Positions 51,369-59,599 are shown, numbered from the stretch's first letter. The stretch: DNA of 64,000 bases from CAYQQQ01 sp964420125 (GCA_964420125.1 CAYQQQ010000001.1:186001-250000), one strand, 5' to 3'. The notes: generated from the letters alone by a model not told the origin. Program-made: numbers and translations.

Positions 51369-52718
51369 TCAGGCGATGCGGGCGCCTGCCGCTCGCAGGG
51401 CGTCCCGCAGCTCGGCCACGTCGATGTCGCCCAGCCGCCCCGGCGCGCCCGTCCCCGGCGTCTCCCGGCACGCCAGAGCTGCGGCGGTGCCGGCCGCCTG
51501 GCCCATGGCCAGGCACGGCGCCATCACCCGCACCGACGCCAGCGCGTCGTGATCGGCGGAGATGCACCGGCCGGCCACCAGCAGGTTCTCCACCCCCTCG
51601 GGGCGGAGGCTGGCGAAGGGCACCTGGTAGGTCACCCCCGGCGGGAGGAACTCGTAGCTCGTGGAGCGGCCACGCACGTGGTACTCCTGCGGCCAGGCGC
51701 AGGCGGCGACCGCGTCGGCGAACCGGGCGCCGGCCCGCACGTCGGCGCCGGTCAGGGTGTACTCGCCCCGAACGTGGCGGGTCTCGCGCACCCCGAGCTG
51801 CACAGCGGTGTCGGCCAGGAACGACTGCTCGAAGCCGGGCACCCGCTCGCTCAGGAAGGCGGCGGCCTCCTCGGCCAGGCGCCGGCCCTCCAGCTCCCCC
51901 CAGGTCGCCTGGCGCGGGTCGGTGGTGTCCACCGGGCTGCCGTCGGGGTTGCGCACCCGGGTCATGGCCCCCAGGAACTCCCCGGGGTGGAACGTGGGCA
52001 CCACGGCCCCTCCGTCGCGCGAGAGGTGGTCACCGAACTCCGCGATGAGGCCCGGCAGAGCTGCGTTGGCGGTGATCACCGCGGAGTCGTCCACGTGCTC
52101 CAGGAGGAACTGCATCGAGGCGAACTGCCGCGACCCCAGGCCGCCGGCCTCGGTGGGCACCCCGGCGTAGGTGGACACGTCCGCGTCGCCGGTGGCGTCG
52201 ACGAACACCTTGCCCGCCACCGCCCGCAGTCCCCCCTTGGTGGCCACCACCAGCGCCCGCATCACCCCCTCGTGCACCAACGCGTCGGCCACCACCGTGT
52301 GCAGCAGCAGGTCGATCCGCTCCTCGTCGGTCACCAGGTGGTCGAAGAGCCGCTTGGCCGCCCACGGCTGGTAGAGGAACACCGCCGTCTGCTCCTTGAA
52401 GGGGATGGGCCCCATGCCGTTGCCCCCGGCGGCGAGCGCCGAGAGGATCTCCTCGGCGATGCCCCCCACCACCGGCTCGAAGCTCGGCGCCTCGATCGTG
52501 CCGACGTTGGCGTAGTAGCCGCACACGCTGCCCACCGCCGCGGCGGTGAAGTTGCCGCCCATGAACCCGTGGCGCTCGCAGAGCACGACGCTCGCTCCGG
52601 CGCGTGCGGCCGCCAGCGCCGCGCCCAGTCCACCGGGACCGCTGCCGGCGACCACCACGTCGGCCTCGGCGATCACCTCGAGGTCCCGTCCGGCCAGGTG
52701 CACACGCGCCGCGCTCAT
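51369..52718 (-). CDS. FAD-dependent oxidoreductase (FAD_oxidored family)
   Basis: A 449-residue flavoprotein. ADVVVAGSGPGGLGAALAAARAG is the dinucleotide motif and CERHGFMGGNFTAAAVG the following segment; VFVDATGDADVSTYAGVPTE and the C-terminal ENLLVAGRCISADHDALASVRVMAPCLAMGQAAGTAAALA (in pieces) are typical of this FAD-dependent family. ATG at 52718 follows TAGGGT by 8 nt with no Shine-Dalgarno sequence. The substrate is unknown. Confidence 0.85.
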   Translation of the reverse strand: MSAARVHLAGRDLEVIAEADVVVAGSGPGGLGAALAAARAGASVVLCERHGFMGGNFTAAAVGSVCGYYANVGTIEAPSFEPVVGGIAEEILSALAAGGNGMGPIPFKEQTAVFLYQPWAAKRLFDHLVTDEERIDLLLHTVVADALVHEGVMRALVVATKGGLRAVAGKVFVDATGDADVSTYAGVPTEAGGLGSRQFASMQFLLEHVDDSAVITANAALPGLIAEFGDHLSRDGGAVVPTFHPGEFLGAMTRVRNPDGSPVDTTDPRQATWGELEGRRLAEEAAAFLSERVPGFEQSFLADTAVQLGVRETRHVRGEYTLTGADVRAGARFADAVAACAWPQEYHVRGRSTSYEFLPPGVTYQVPFASLRPEGVENLLVAGRCISADHDALASVRVMAPCLAMGQAAGTAAALACRETPGTGAPGRLGDIDVAELRDALRAAGARIA

Positions 52719-52726
52719 GGACGCGC

Positions 52727-52732
52727 ACCCTA
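52727..52732 (-). promoter_or_regulatory. -10 box of a leaderless transcript (FAD oxidoreductase)
   Basis: On minus TAGGGT, 8 nt, then ATG. Identical hexamer and nearly identical spacing to the fliW promoter. Confidence 0.5.
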
Positions 52733-52901
52733 GCGGCGCGCCGGCTCCGCGGGGCACGGCAGCTGCACGCTCACAGGCCCGCCTCTTCTCGTCCACGCGC
52801 TCACGGATGGGGATAGCAGCTGCACCGCTGCCACACCGCTGCTGCACGTGTGCAGCACGCGCGGTCGAGTCCGCCCCGACCGGCCGGTTCCGCACCCGGC
52901 G

Positions 52902-52907
52902 TAGGCT
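52902..52907 (+). promoter_or_regulatory. -10 box of a leaderless transcript (MmgE/PrpD gene)
   Basis: TAGGCT, 8 nt, then the ATG at 52916; no Shine-Dalgarno sequence. Confidence 0.5.
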
Positions 52908-52915
52908 GGCCGCCG

Positions 52916-54382
52916 ATGACCCTCACCGAGGAGCTCGCCGCCTGGGCGAGCCGCCTGAGCCTGGACGACGTGCCCGAGCGGGTGGTCTCCTACGCCCGCA
53001 GCCAGGTCCTATCCCAGCTCGCGGCGGCACGCGCCGCGCTCGACCACCCCCTCGGCGACAAGGTCGTCGCCGCCTTCGGCCAGCCCACCCAGGCCGACCC
53101 TCGGGGTGCCTCCACCGTGCTGGCGGCGCTCACCATGGCGCTCGACTTCGACGACACCGTCTACGCCGGACACGTCACCCACTCCAGCGTCAACGTGCCC
53201 CTCGCCTACGCCGGCCCCCTCGGCCTCGACGGCCGTGCCCTGCTGGCGGCGGTGGTCGCCGCCGGCGAGTGCGCGGCTCGGGTGACCGCAGCGGCCACCC
53301 TCGGGCCGCACCGGGGCCAGACCGCGGCGCACGCCCACCTCGTCGGCGCCCCGGCCGCCCGCCTGCACGCCGAGGGCGCGCCCGCCGAGCGATGGGTGGA
53401 CGCCTGGGGCCTGGCGCTGTCCGCACCCCCGTGGTCGCTGCACCGGGGGTTCCTGGGCAGCGACGCCAAGGTGTTCACGGCCTCGGTGCCGGTGCGGACG
53501 GGCCTCGACGCCTGCGACGCCGCGGCCGCCGGCCTGCGGGGGGCGGCCGACATCCTGGAGGCCCCCGACGGGTTCCTGGCCCGCTTCGCCACCGAGGCGC
53601 TCCCCGAGGCGGTGGTGGCCGGCCTGGGTGAGCGGTGGCACACGGAGACGACCTCGTTCAAGGTGCACCCGGGGTGCGCCTACCTCGACCCGGCCATCGA
53701 CTGCGCGGTGGAGCTGCACCGCCGGCTGGGGGCGCTCCGCCCCGACGACGTGGCCGAGGTGGTGGTGCACGGGGGCATCCTCACCGTGGCGGTCGACCTG
53801 CGCGCCGCTTCGTATGTGCAAGGGCCGAGCTCGACCGTGGCCGCCCTCAACTTCTCCGTCGGCTACAGCGTGGCGACTGCCCTGCTCACCGGCGGGCTCA
53901 CCCACCGGGACTTCTGCGCTCCGCTGCTGGACGACCCGGCCCGCTGGGCTCTGGCGGCCAAGGTGCGGGTGGCCCACGACGACGAGCTGACCCGCCGCTC
54001 CCTGCTGGCCACCGCACCGCTGGGCGAGGCGCTCCGCCAGGCCGGTGCGGAGCGGGCCCGGGCGTGGCTGGTCTCCCAGGGGGGTGAGGAGGCCGCCGAG
54101 CTGGTGACCGGCCTGGCGCCGCCGGCCGCCGGCTTCGAGTATGCGGAGAAGGCGATCGGGGCGCGCGTGGAGGTCCACCTGGCCGACGGTCGGGTGGAGG
54201 AGTCAGCGGTCGACATCGCCGTGGGCGCCGTCGGCCCCGAGGGCCGCCGGGACCATCCCCGCCTGGTTCGCGAGAAGTTCCTCGCCTGCGGCGGGTCGGC
54301 CACCGTCGCCGACGCGCTGGGACGGCTGGAGGACCTGCCGGCCGCCGAGGTAGCCGGCCTGCTCACCGCCGCGCTTCGCTGA
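52916..54382 (+). CDS. MmgE/PrpD-family protein
   Basis: A 488-residue protein of the 2-methylcitrate dehydratase/cis-aconitate decarboxylase family. ALDFDDTVYAGHVTHSSVNVPLAYA is the hallmark D-D-T--GH--- segment; later come GAPAARL, SLHRGFLGSDAKVFTAS, TTSFKVHPGCAYLDPAIDC and ALNFSVGYSVATALL. Members dehydrate or decarboxylate tricarboxylate-like acids; the substrate is not evident. It is divergent to the FAD oxidoreductase. Confidence 0.88.
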   Translation: MTLTEELAAWASRLSLDDVPERVVSYARSQVLSQLAAARAALDHPLGDKVVAAFGQPTQADPRGASTVLAALTMALDFDDTVYAGHVTHSSVNVPLAYAGPLGLDGRALLAAVVAAGECAARVTAAATLGPHRGQTAAHAHLVGAPAARLHAEGAPAERWVDAWGLALSAPPWSLHRGFLGSDAKVFTASVPVRTGLDACDAAAAGLRGAADILEAPDGFLARFATEALPEAVVAGLGERWHTETTSFKVHPGCAYLDPAIDCAVELHRRLGALRPDDVAEVVVHGGILTVAVDLRAASYVQGPSSTVAALNFSVGYSVATALLTGGLTHRDFCAPLLDDPARWALAAKVRVAHDDELTRRSLLATAPLGEALRQAGAERARAWLVSQGGEEAAELVTGLAPPAAGFEYAEKAIGARVEVHLADGRVEESAVDIAVGAVGPEGRRDHPRLVREKFLACGGSATVADALGRLEDLPAAEVAGLLTAALR

Positions 54383-54439
54383 GGGGTGGCCCACGGCCTG
54401 TGCACTTCGCTGAGTTGCCGCCCCGCACCGGACGTCGCT

Positions 54440-54511
54440 GCCTTCGGATCACCTCTGGAGGCGGAGCGGTCGCCATGTGATGCGCTGCGCCTACAGAGTC
54501 CATCCGACGGC
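54440..54511 (+). repeat. 72-bp terminal-inverted-repeat element, copy A
   Basis: Starts GCCTTCGGATCACCTCTGG and ends CAGAGTCCATCCGACGGC; the two 22-bp ends pair at 17 positions, so single strands could fold on themselves. It differs from copy B at 5 of 72 positions. It lies in the 373-bp gap 54383-54755, where I see no gene. Confidence 0.8.
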
Positions 54512-54583
54512 ACACGGAACACCTCCCACGCCGCCAGGTTCCACCCGAACGCCGCACGGGCTCCGAACGGGGTCCGCGTCGAA

Positions 54584-54629
54584 GGTTCGTAGGCTCGGCC
54601 GGGCTGCGCTCCGGCCGAGCCTACGAACC
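54584..54629. terminator. 19-bp perfect hairpin
   Basis: The left arm 54584-54602 and right arm 54611-54629 pair at all 19 positions (left arm GGTTCGTAGGCTCGGCCGG) around an 8-nt loop. It sits between the MmgE/PrpD gene and the convergent small lipoprotein gene. A bidirectional terminator is the simplest reading; there is no T-run. Confidence 0.5.
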
Positions 54630-54698
54630 AGGTATGACATCGCTGCGGTGCCGCTCCCACCCGCAATCCGCCACCACTCACCGTGGCGCCCACGCGCC

Positions 54699-54735
54699 CG
54701 CGGACGCGTCCGGGCCACTCGACGTGGCCGGAGGC
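54699..54735. repeat. ~37-bp intergenic repeat with GGCCAC/GTGGCC stem, copy 1
   Basis: CGCGGACGCGT ... GCCACTCGACGTGGCCGGA recurs at 55266-55302. Both copies are just beyond the 3' end of a minus-strand gene and contain a small GCCAC-TCGAC-GTGGC stem. Confidence 0.5.
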
Positions 54736-54755
54736 TCCCGCGGGAGCGCGCTCGC

Positions 54756-54989
54756 TCAGGTCTCGACGACCTCGTCTCCCGGTGAGCACCACGGAGCCTT
54801 GTACTCGTCACCCACCTCGACTTCCCAGGGGATCACCTGGTCGGTCTGCTCGTTCGACTCCCTGAGCTCCACTCCCTCGTCCGTCACGCGGCAGCGCTGA
54901 CCGGGGGACCCGAGGATCCCGCAGCTCGTCGCCGTCCCGACGAAGAGGGCGACAATGAGCACCTGCGCCGCCCCACGTGACCTTCTCAC
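54756..54989 (-). CDS. small hypothetical lipoprotein
   Basis: A 77-residue protein: basic start MRRSRG, hydrophobic AAQVLIVALFVGTATSC with a lipobox-like Cys at residue 23, then a 54-residue acidic exported part with two further cysteines (GQRCRV, APWCSPG) that could form a disulfide. GTG start with AGAGGG 7 nt upstream. No family recognised; flanked by repeat elements A and B. Confidence 0.6.
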   Translation of the reverse strand: MRRSRGAAQVLIVALFVGTATSCGILGSPGQRCRVTDEGVELRESNEQTDQVIPWEVEVGDEYKAPWCSPGDEVVET

Positions 54990-55120
54990 CGCCGGACCCT
55001 CTCATCACTGACGTGACGCGGCAATGGGGACGCATCCCCTACCACCACGGGGGAACGCACTCGCGCCGGCAGCCAGGTTCGAGCTGACCGGCCGGGTGCT
55101 GCGCATGCCTGCGCCTGGCT

Positions 55121-55192
55121 GCCTTCGGATCAGCTCTGGAGGTGGAGCGGTCGACGTGTGATGCGCTGCGCCTACAGAGTCCATCCGAAGGC
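55121..55192 (+). repeat. 72-bp terminal-inverted-repeat element, copy B
   Basis: Same orientation as copy A, 610 bp away, with the small lipoprotein gene between them. It lies in the 317-bp gap 54990-55306, which holds this element and the second ~37-bp repeat but no gene I can support. Confidence 0.8.
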
Positions 55193-55265
55193 ACAAAGCG
55201 ACACCGTCCAGGGCGCGAGTCGCCAGCCGATTCGGCCAGAACGCTGTGCGTGGCTGTCGCGCGTC

Positions 55266-55302
55266 CGCGGACGCGTTCCCGCCACTCGACGTGGCCGGAA
55301 GC
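55266..55302. repeat. ~37-bp intergenic repeat, copy 2
   Basis: Second copy of the element at 54699-54735, ending 4 bp before the stop codon of the kinase-family gene on minus. Confidence 0.5.
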
Positions 55303-55306
55303 CCGC

Positions 55307-56257
55307 CTACCCCGCCACGGGATCCGGCGGGGCCAGCACCTTCACCGACCCGGACACCGCCACCACCACCGCGGCGTCGTCGACGAGCCAGAGGTCGCCG
55401 TCGTGCTCGAACACCAGCGGCGCCCCGTCGGTGCGCTCGATGCGCACGGAGCGCCCCTGGCCGTAGGCGACCTCGGGGTGCGCGAGGTGCTCCCCCGCCA
55501 CCACGTCACCGGCCAGCTCGACGAACCCCGCCGCGCCGACCCCGCCGATGACGCACACGTCCAGCAGGCCGTCGTCGAGCACCGACCGTGGCAGCAGCTG
55601 GAACGTGCCCGAGCGGTGCCGGGCACCGCCCACCGCCACCAGCGACGCCGGTCCCTCGACCAGCACCTCGCCGTCGAGCACCACCCGGACCGCGAACGGC
55701 TCGTGCGCCTCCAGCGCCGGGCCCGTGGCCGCCGCGTAGCGCTCCCGGCCCGACACCCCAGAGAGCCCCTCGCTGACCCGCACCACCTCGGCGATCAGCC
55801 CCGCGGTGGCGCCCAGCATCGCCACCGCCGCCCTCCCCGAGTCGCCACCCCGCACCGCCAGCAGGTCCAGGTCCCGAACCCGGGCGGCGCCGGACAGCAC
55901 CTCGGCCAGCACCTCGTCCCAGGGCCGGTCCTCCCACAGCGCCCGGTACAGCGAGTTGCCGGTGCCGGCGGGCACGATCGCCATCGGCACCTCACCACCG
56001 GCCAACGCCTCGGCGCAGGTGCGCACCGTGCCGTCGCCGCCGACCGCCAGCACCGTGCGCCACGGCCCGCCGTCCCGGACGACCGCCCCGATCACCGCCA
56101 CCGCGCCGGCGGCCCCGTCGGGAGTCAGCGTGACCGGTTCGCAGCCCGCCGACCGGCAGACCCGCTCGACGTCGGCCAGCAGCTCCGCCGCACCGCCCCG
56201 GGCGGCCGGGTTCAGCACCACCAGCACACGGCTCCCGTGCTCCACGCCGGCGGTCAT
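55307..56257 (-). CDS. diacylglycerol kinase catalytic-domain (YegS/LCB5-like) protein
   Basis: A 316-residue lipid-kinase-fold protein: RVLVVLNPAARGG, the nucleotide loop VLAVGGDGTVRTCAEAL and AIVPAGTGNSLYRAL are the family's three signatures; the C-terminal beta-sandwich includes DDGLLDVCVIGG and FEHDGDLW. Expected to phosphorylate a lipid alcohol on the membrane. Its ATG is 1 nt after the GMC oxidoreductase stop, so the pair is an operon. Confidence 0.9.
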   Translation of the reverse strand: MTAGVEHGSRVLVVLNPAARGGAAELLADVERVCRSAGCEPVTLTPDGAAGAVAVIGAVVRDGGPWRTVLAVGGDGTVRTCAEALAGGEVPMAIVPAGTGNSLYRALWEDRPWDEVLAEVLSGAARVRDLDLLAVRGGDSGRAAVAMLGATAGLIAEVVRVSEGLSGVSGRERYAAATGPALEAHEPFAVRVVLDGEVLVEGPASLVAVGGARHRSGTFQLLPRSVLDDGLLDVCVIGGVGAAGFVELAGDVVAGEHLAHPEVAYGQGRSVRIERTDGAPLVFEHDGDLWLVDDAAVVVAVSGSVKVLAPPDPVAG

Positions 56258-56258
56258 G

Positions 56259-58202
56259 TCAGCTCAACGAGTCCGCCAGGCGGGCCGCCCCCCGCGCCGC
56301 CATGGCCATGATCGTGATCTGGGGGTTGACGTGGGTGGACGACGGCAGGATCGAGGCGTCCAGCACCCACAGCCCCGGCACGTCCCACACCTTCCCCCAC
56401 GGATCCACCACCGAGTCGGAGGGATGGCCCCCCATGCGGGCGGTGCCCATCGGGTGGTAGGCCGACACGTGCAGCTCCGAGCGCTTCCAGCGACCCGAGC
56501 GGATCCGCTCAACCTCCTGGGGAGAGGAGATCGACTCCAGGCCCGGCAGCATCGGGTAGACGGCGGTGGCCCCCGCCGCGAAGAACAGCTCGGCGGAGCG
56601 GGCGATGCCCTCCACCACCCGGTGGGCGTCGCGCTCGGACAGCGCGTAGCGGATCAGCGCACCCGAGCCCATGGCGTGCACCCGACCGTTGCCGGCATCG
56701 CTGCAGATGGAGCCCATCGAGGCCACCCGCGGATAGAGCCGGAACAGCTCCTTGTCGCGGCCCCACCCCGGCAGCGACCCGGCCGAGTAGCCCAGCCCGG
56801 GAGGAGGGAACGTGGCCTCCAGCAGCACGCCGTCGGAGAGGTGCTCGTCGACGAACCAGCTCTGCATCGTGCCCTTCCACGCCGAGAGGTCCTCGTCGAA
56901 CAGCGCGCTGGTGCCGGCGCCCGGATGGATCACCAGGTTGCGGCCGAGCTGCCCCGAGGATCGGGCCAGCTTCTGGCGCAGCAGCAGCGCCGGGGTGAAC
57001 ACCGCGCCGGCGGCCAGCACCGTGGCCTTGGCCCTCACCCGCAGCTCGCCCCGGCGCCCTCCGGTGCGGGGGTCGCGCAGCTCGGCCACGACGCCGACCG
57101 CGCGGCCCCCTTCGAGCAGGACCTCCCGCACCCGGGCGTGCGCCACGATCTCGGCACCCGCCGCCACGGCGCGGGGCAGGTAGGAGACGTGCATCGCCTG
57201 CTTGGCATCGATGGGGCAGCCGAAACCGCAGGTCCCGTGGCCGTGGCAGGAACGGATGTTGCGACGGATCGGTCCGCCCGACCAGCCGAGCGCCTCGGCG
57301 CCGCGTCGGGCGACCGAGCCGTTGGCGCCCAGCACCTCCTCGGGCACCGGCTGCACGCCCAGCACCTCCTCGACCTCGTCGAAGATCGGGGCCATCGCCT
57401 CGGGGGAGACCCCGGTGACCCCCCGTCGCTGCCAGTCGACCAGGACGTCCTCGGGGGTGCGGAAGCAGGTGCCCGAGTTGACGGTGGTGGTGCCGCCCAC
57501 CACCCGCCCCATGGGCAGGGAGATCATCGGGGAGCCCATGGCGAAGGTCAGGCCGTTGTCGCGGTAGTGGCGCAGCATGCGCTCCACGGGCCGGTCCCCC
57601 GACTCCTCGGTCGCCCGGTAGGTGCCGCCCTCCTCCAGCACCACCACCGACAGCCCCGCCCGGGCGAGCACGTCGGCGGTGACCGCTCCGCCGGCGCCGC
57701 TGCCCACCACCACCACGTCCACATCCATGCTGGCGGGCAGGTCGTCGCAGGTGCGCACCGGCAGCTCGACCGGCTCGGGGGGTGTGCGCAACGCCAGGAG
57801 CGGCGCGCCGTCGTAGCCGATGGTGCGGGCCACCGAGGGGTGCGAGGCGTAGGCGATCTGCACGATGGTCTGCAGCGCGGTGAGGCTCTCCCGGCGGGCC
57901 CGGTTCCGGCAGCCGGCGCTGGCCTCCACCCACGCCACCGCCTCGCTCGCCCCGAGGCGGCTGAACGGTCGCGGCCGGCGCGACAGCAGCGGGGTGAGCT
58001 CGAAGCCGACCAGCATCGCCCGGATCGACTGGCGTGACGACGGGGCGAACCCGGCGATCCACCGCTCGACCTCCTCGGGGATGCCCAACGCCAGCGCGCC
58101 GTCCTCGATGGCGCCACCCGGTGGCACCACGGCATCGCACACAGCCCGCAGCACCCGGCGCTCGAGCCGTGTGAGCCGCTCCTGCCCGGTCGTGCCGCTC
58201 AC
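56259..58202 (-). CDS. GMC-family oxidoreductase with N-terminal gluconate-dehydrogenase-subunit-3-like region
   Basis: A 647-residue flavoprotein. Residues 1-140 (LTRLERRVLRAVCDAVVPPGG) resemble gluconate 2-dehydrogenase subunit 3. The GMC part starts DVVVVGSGAGGAVTADVLA, continues with MGRVVGGTTTVNSGTCF and CHGHGTCGFGCPIDAKQA, and ends in SAYHPMGTARMG and THVNPQITIMAMA, where the His and Asn of the active site lie. It should oxidise a primary or secondary alcohol or sterol. Leaderless-type GTG start. Confidence 0.9.
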   Translation of the reverse strand: MSGTTGQERLTRLERRVLRAVCDAVVPPGGAIEDGALALGIPEEVERWIAGFAPSSRQSIRAMLVGFELTPLLSRRPRPFSRLGASEAVAWVEASAGCRNRARRESLTALQTIVQIAYASHPSVARTIGYDGAPLLALRTPPEPVELPVRTCDDLPASMDVDVVVVGSGAGGAVTADVLARAGLSVVVLEEGGTYRATEESGDRPVERMLRHYRDNGLTFAMGSPMISLPMGRVVGGTTTVNSGTCFRTPEDVLVDWQRRGVTGVSPEAMAPIFDEVEEVLGVQPVPEEVLGANGSVARRGAEALGWSGGPIRRNIRSCHGHGTCGFGCPIDAKQAMHVSYLPRAVAAGAEIVAHARVREVLLEGGRAVGVVAELRDPRTGGRRGELRVRAKATVLAAGAVFTPALLLRQKLARSSGQLGRNLVIHPGAGTSALFDEDLSAWKGTMQSWFVDEHLSDGVLLEATFPPPGLGYSAGSLPGWGRDKELFRLYPRVASMGSICSDAGNGRVHAMGSGALIRYALSERDAHRVVEGIARSAELFFAAGATAVYPMLPGLESISSPQEVERIRSGRWKRSELHVSAYHPMGTARMGGHPSDSVVDPWGKVWDVPGLWVLDASILPSSTHVNPQITIMAMAARGAARLADSLS

Positions 58203-58210
58203 GACCGGGC

Positions 58211-58231
58211 ACGTTACCTCCCGGGTAGGTT
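58211..58231. promoter_or_regulatory. back-to-back -10 boxes in a 38-bp divergent spacer
   Basis: On minus TAACGT (58216-58211) precedes the GMC GTG by 8 nt. On plus TAGGTT (58226-58231) precedes the methyltransferase ATG by 9 nt. The two promoters share 38 bp, so polymerases cannot occupy both at once. Confidence 0.5.
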
Positions 58232-58240
58232 GAGCACGCC

Positions 58241-59110
58241 ATGGAGGACCCGACCCGCCGACCCGACGCGCTCCCGGAGGACGGTCGCCACGACGCGGAC
58301 CGCGCCGCCCACCTGGAGCTGGTGCGCGACGGCTACGACGCGGTGTACGGCACCGGCCCCGAGAGCGCGCTGCTGCAGCACCTGTGGTCGACCCATGCGA
58401 GCGGGCCTGGGTTCCCGCCGGCCTTCGCCCACATCAGCTTCCTGACCATGGACGAGGCCGAGGTGCTGGCGTCGGCCTCGGGGCTGAGCGACGGCGACCA
58501 CCTGGTGGACGTGGCCTGCGGCACCGGCGGGCCCGGCCTGCTGGTGGCCGCCCTCACCGGAGCGCACCTCACCGGTGTGGACCTCTCGCCGGTGGGGATC
58601 GCCGGTGCGGTGGCCCGCAGCGAGCGGGTGGGGATGACCGGGTCGTCGAGGTTCGTGGTGGGCACCTTCGAGCGCACCGGGCTCCCCGACGGCTGCGCCG
58701 ACGCGGTGTTGAGCGTCGACGCCATCCAGTACTCGCTCGACAAGCGGGCGGCTCTGGCGGAGATGGCCCGCCTGCTGCGCCCGGGAGGCCGCCTGCTGCT
58801 GACCGGCTTCGAGGTCGACCCGGCGAGGGTCGCCGGGTTCCCGGTGCTCGGCCTCGATCCGGTGGACGACTTCAACCCGCTGCTGTCGGAGGCGGGCTTC
58901 GAGCTCGAGAGCTACGAGGAGAGCGACCGCTGGCAGGAGCGGCTGGTGGCGGCCTACGACGCCGTGCTGGATGAGGCCGCCGCCCTGCGCTCGGAGATGG
59001 GCGAACAGGGCTATGCGCCCCTGGCGCTGGAGGCCTCGACGACGCTGGGGTTCGAGCCCTACCGCCGCCGTGTGCTCGTGGTCGCGAGCCGGCGAGAGGG
59101 GACCGGCTGA
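58241..59110 (+). CDS. SAM-dependent class I methyltransferase
   Basis: A 289-residue protein. LVDVACGTGGPGLLVAAL is motif I, LTGVDLSP motif II, LPDGCADAVLSVDAIQYS motif III/IV, and LLRPGGRLLLTGFEV the following strand. It resembles small-molecule C- or O-methyltransferases (erythromycin 3''-O or gamma-tocopherol type). Acceptor unknown. Divergent from the GMC oxidoreductase. Confidence 0.88.
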   Translation: MEDPTRRPDALPEDGRHDADRAAHLELVRDGYDAVYGTGPESALLQHLWSTHASGPGFPPAFAHISFLTMDEAEVLASASGLSDGDHLVDVACGTGGPGLLVAALTGAHLTGVDLSPVGIAGAVARSERVGMTGSSRFVVGTFERTGLPDGCADAVLSVDAIQYSLDKRAALAEMARLLRPGGRLLLTGFEVDPARVAGFPVLGLDPVDDFNPLLSEAGFELESYEESDRWQERLVAAYDAVLDEAAALRSEMGEQGYAPLALEASTTLGFEPYRRRVLVVASRREGTG

Positions 59111-59120
59111 AGCGGTGTGC

Positions 59121-59453
59121 TCAGCCGAAGGTGGTGCGATGTGGACGGCGGCGGCGGGGCACGGTTGCATGACCGTGCAGCGGGAGGCTGGACACCGTTC
59201 GCTGACCTCGCTCGGCCACGCTGGATCCCCGGCGCCGGGTGCGACGCCAGGCCGGGATCCCGACCCAGGTGCGGAAGCGGGCGAGGACGATCCAGCCGTC
59301 CTCGTGGACGTCGCCGTCGCCGCGCAGGTGTTGGCGGATCTCCATCACCTCGAGCCCGGGCACCACCGACGCGGCGTGACGCACCTGCAGGTGGCCGTCG
59401 AGGAACCGGGGTTCGTTCGGACTGCTCGGGAGTTCGCAGTGGGTCGAGGACAC
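59121..59453 (-). CDS. hypothetical protein, possibly a remnant
   Basis: A 110-residue reading frame whose first half (EPRFLDGHLQVRHAASVVPG, LEVMEIRQHL, GWIVLARFRTW) has near-complete GC in third positions and natural amino-acid composition, unlike the other frames here. GTG 59453 has GGAG 8 nt upstream. The last ~45 residues are Arg-rich and less convincing, which may mark a frameshifted end. An ATG at 59525 would extend it through an operator-like palindrome. No family recognised. Converges on the methyltransferase gene. Confidence 0.4.
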   Translation of the reverse strand: MSSTHCELPSSPNEPRFLDGHLQVRHAASVVPGLEVMEIRQHLRGDGDVHEDGWIVLARFRTWVGIPAWRRTRRRGSSVAERGQRTVSSLPLHGHATVPRRRRPHRTTFG

Positions 59454-59516
59454 GGGGAGGTCTCCAGTTCCGATGTGGGCCCTGCGCCGAAGATCCACGG
59501 CCCGAGGGTGATGGGT

Positions 59517-59542
59517 CCGTAACATGACCGTAACAGTACGGT
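59517..59542. promoter_or_regulatory. operator-like palindrome with helical-phased direct repeats
   Basis: ACCGTA-ACAG-TACGGT (59527-59542) is a perfect 6-bp inverted repeat, and CCGTAACA occurs twice 11 bp apart (59517-59524, 59528-59535). It lies between the hypothetical minus frame and the end of the CMD-family gene; its target is uncertain. Confidence 0.45.
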
Positions 59543-59599
59543 AGAGCATCCCCGGGGTGGCGGACTTCCTCCGAGATGGCTCATCGCCTGCGAAACCTG

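Noticed and set aside
59117..59527. Plus-strand 136-residue open frame after the methyltransferase
   Set aside because: It is Arg/Gly/Pro-rich with no natural composition; the opposite-strand frame shows stronger third-position GC bias.
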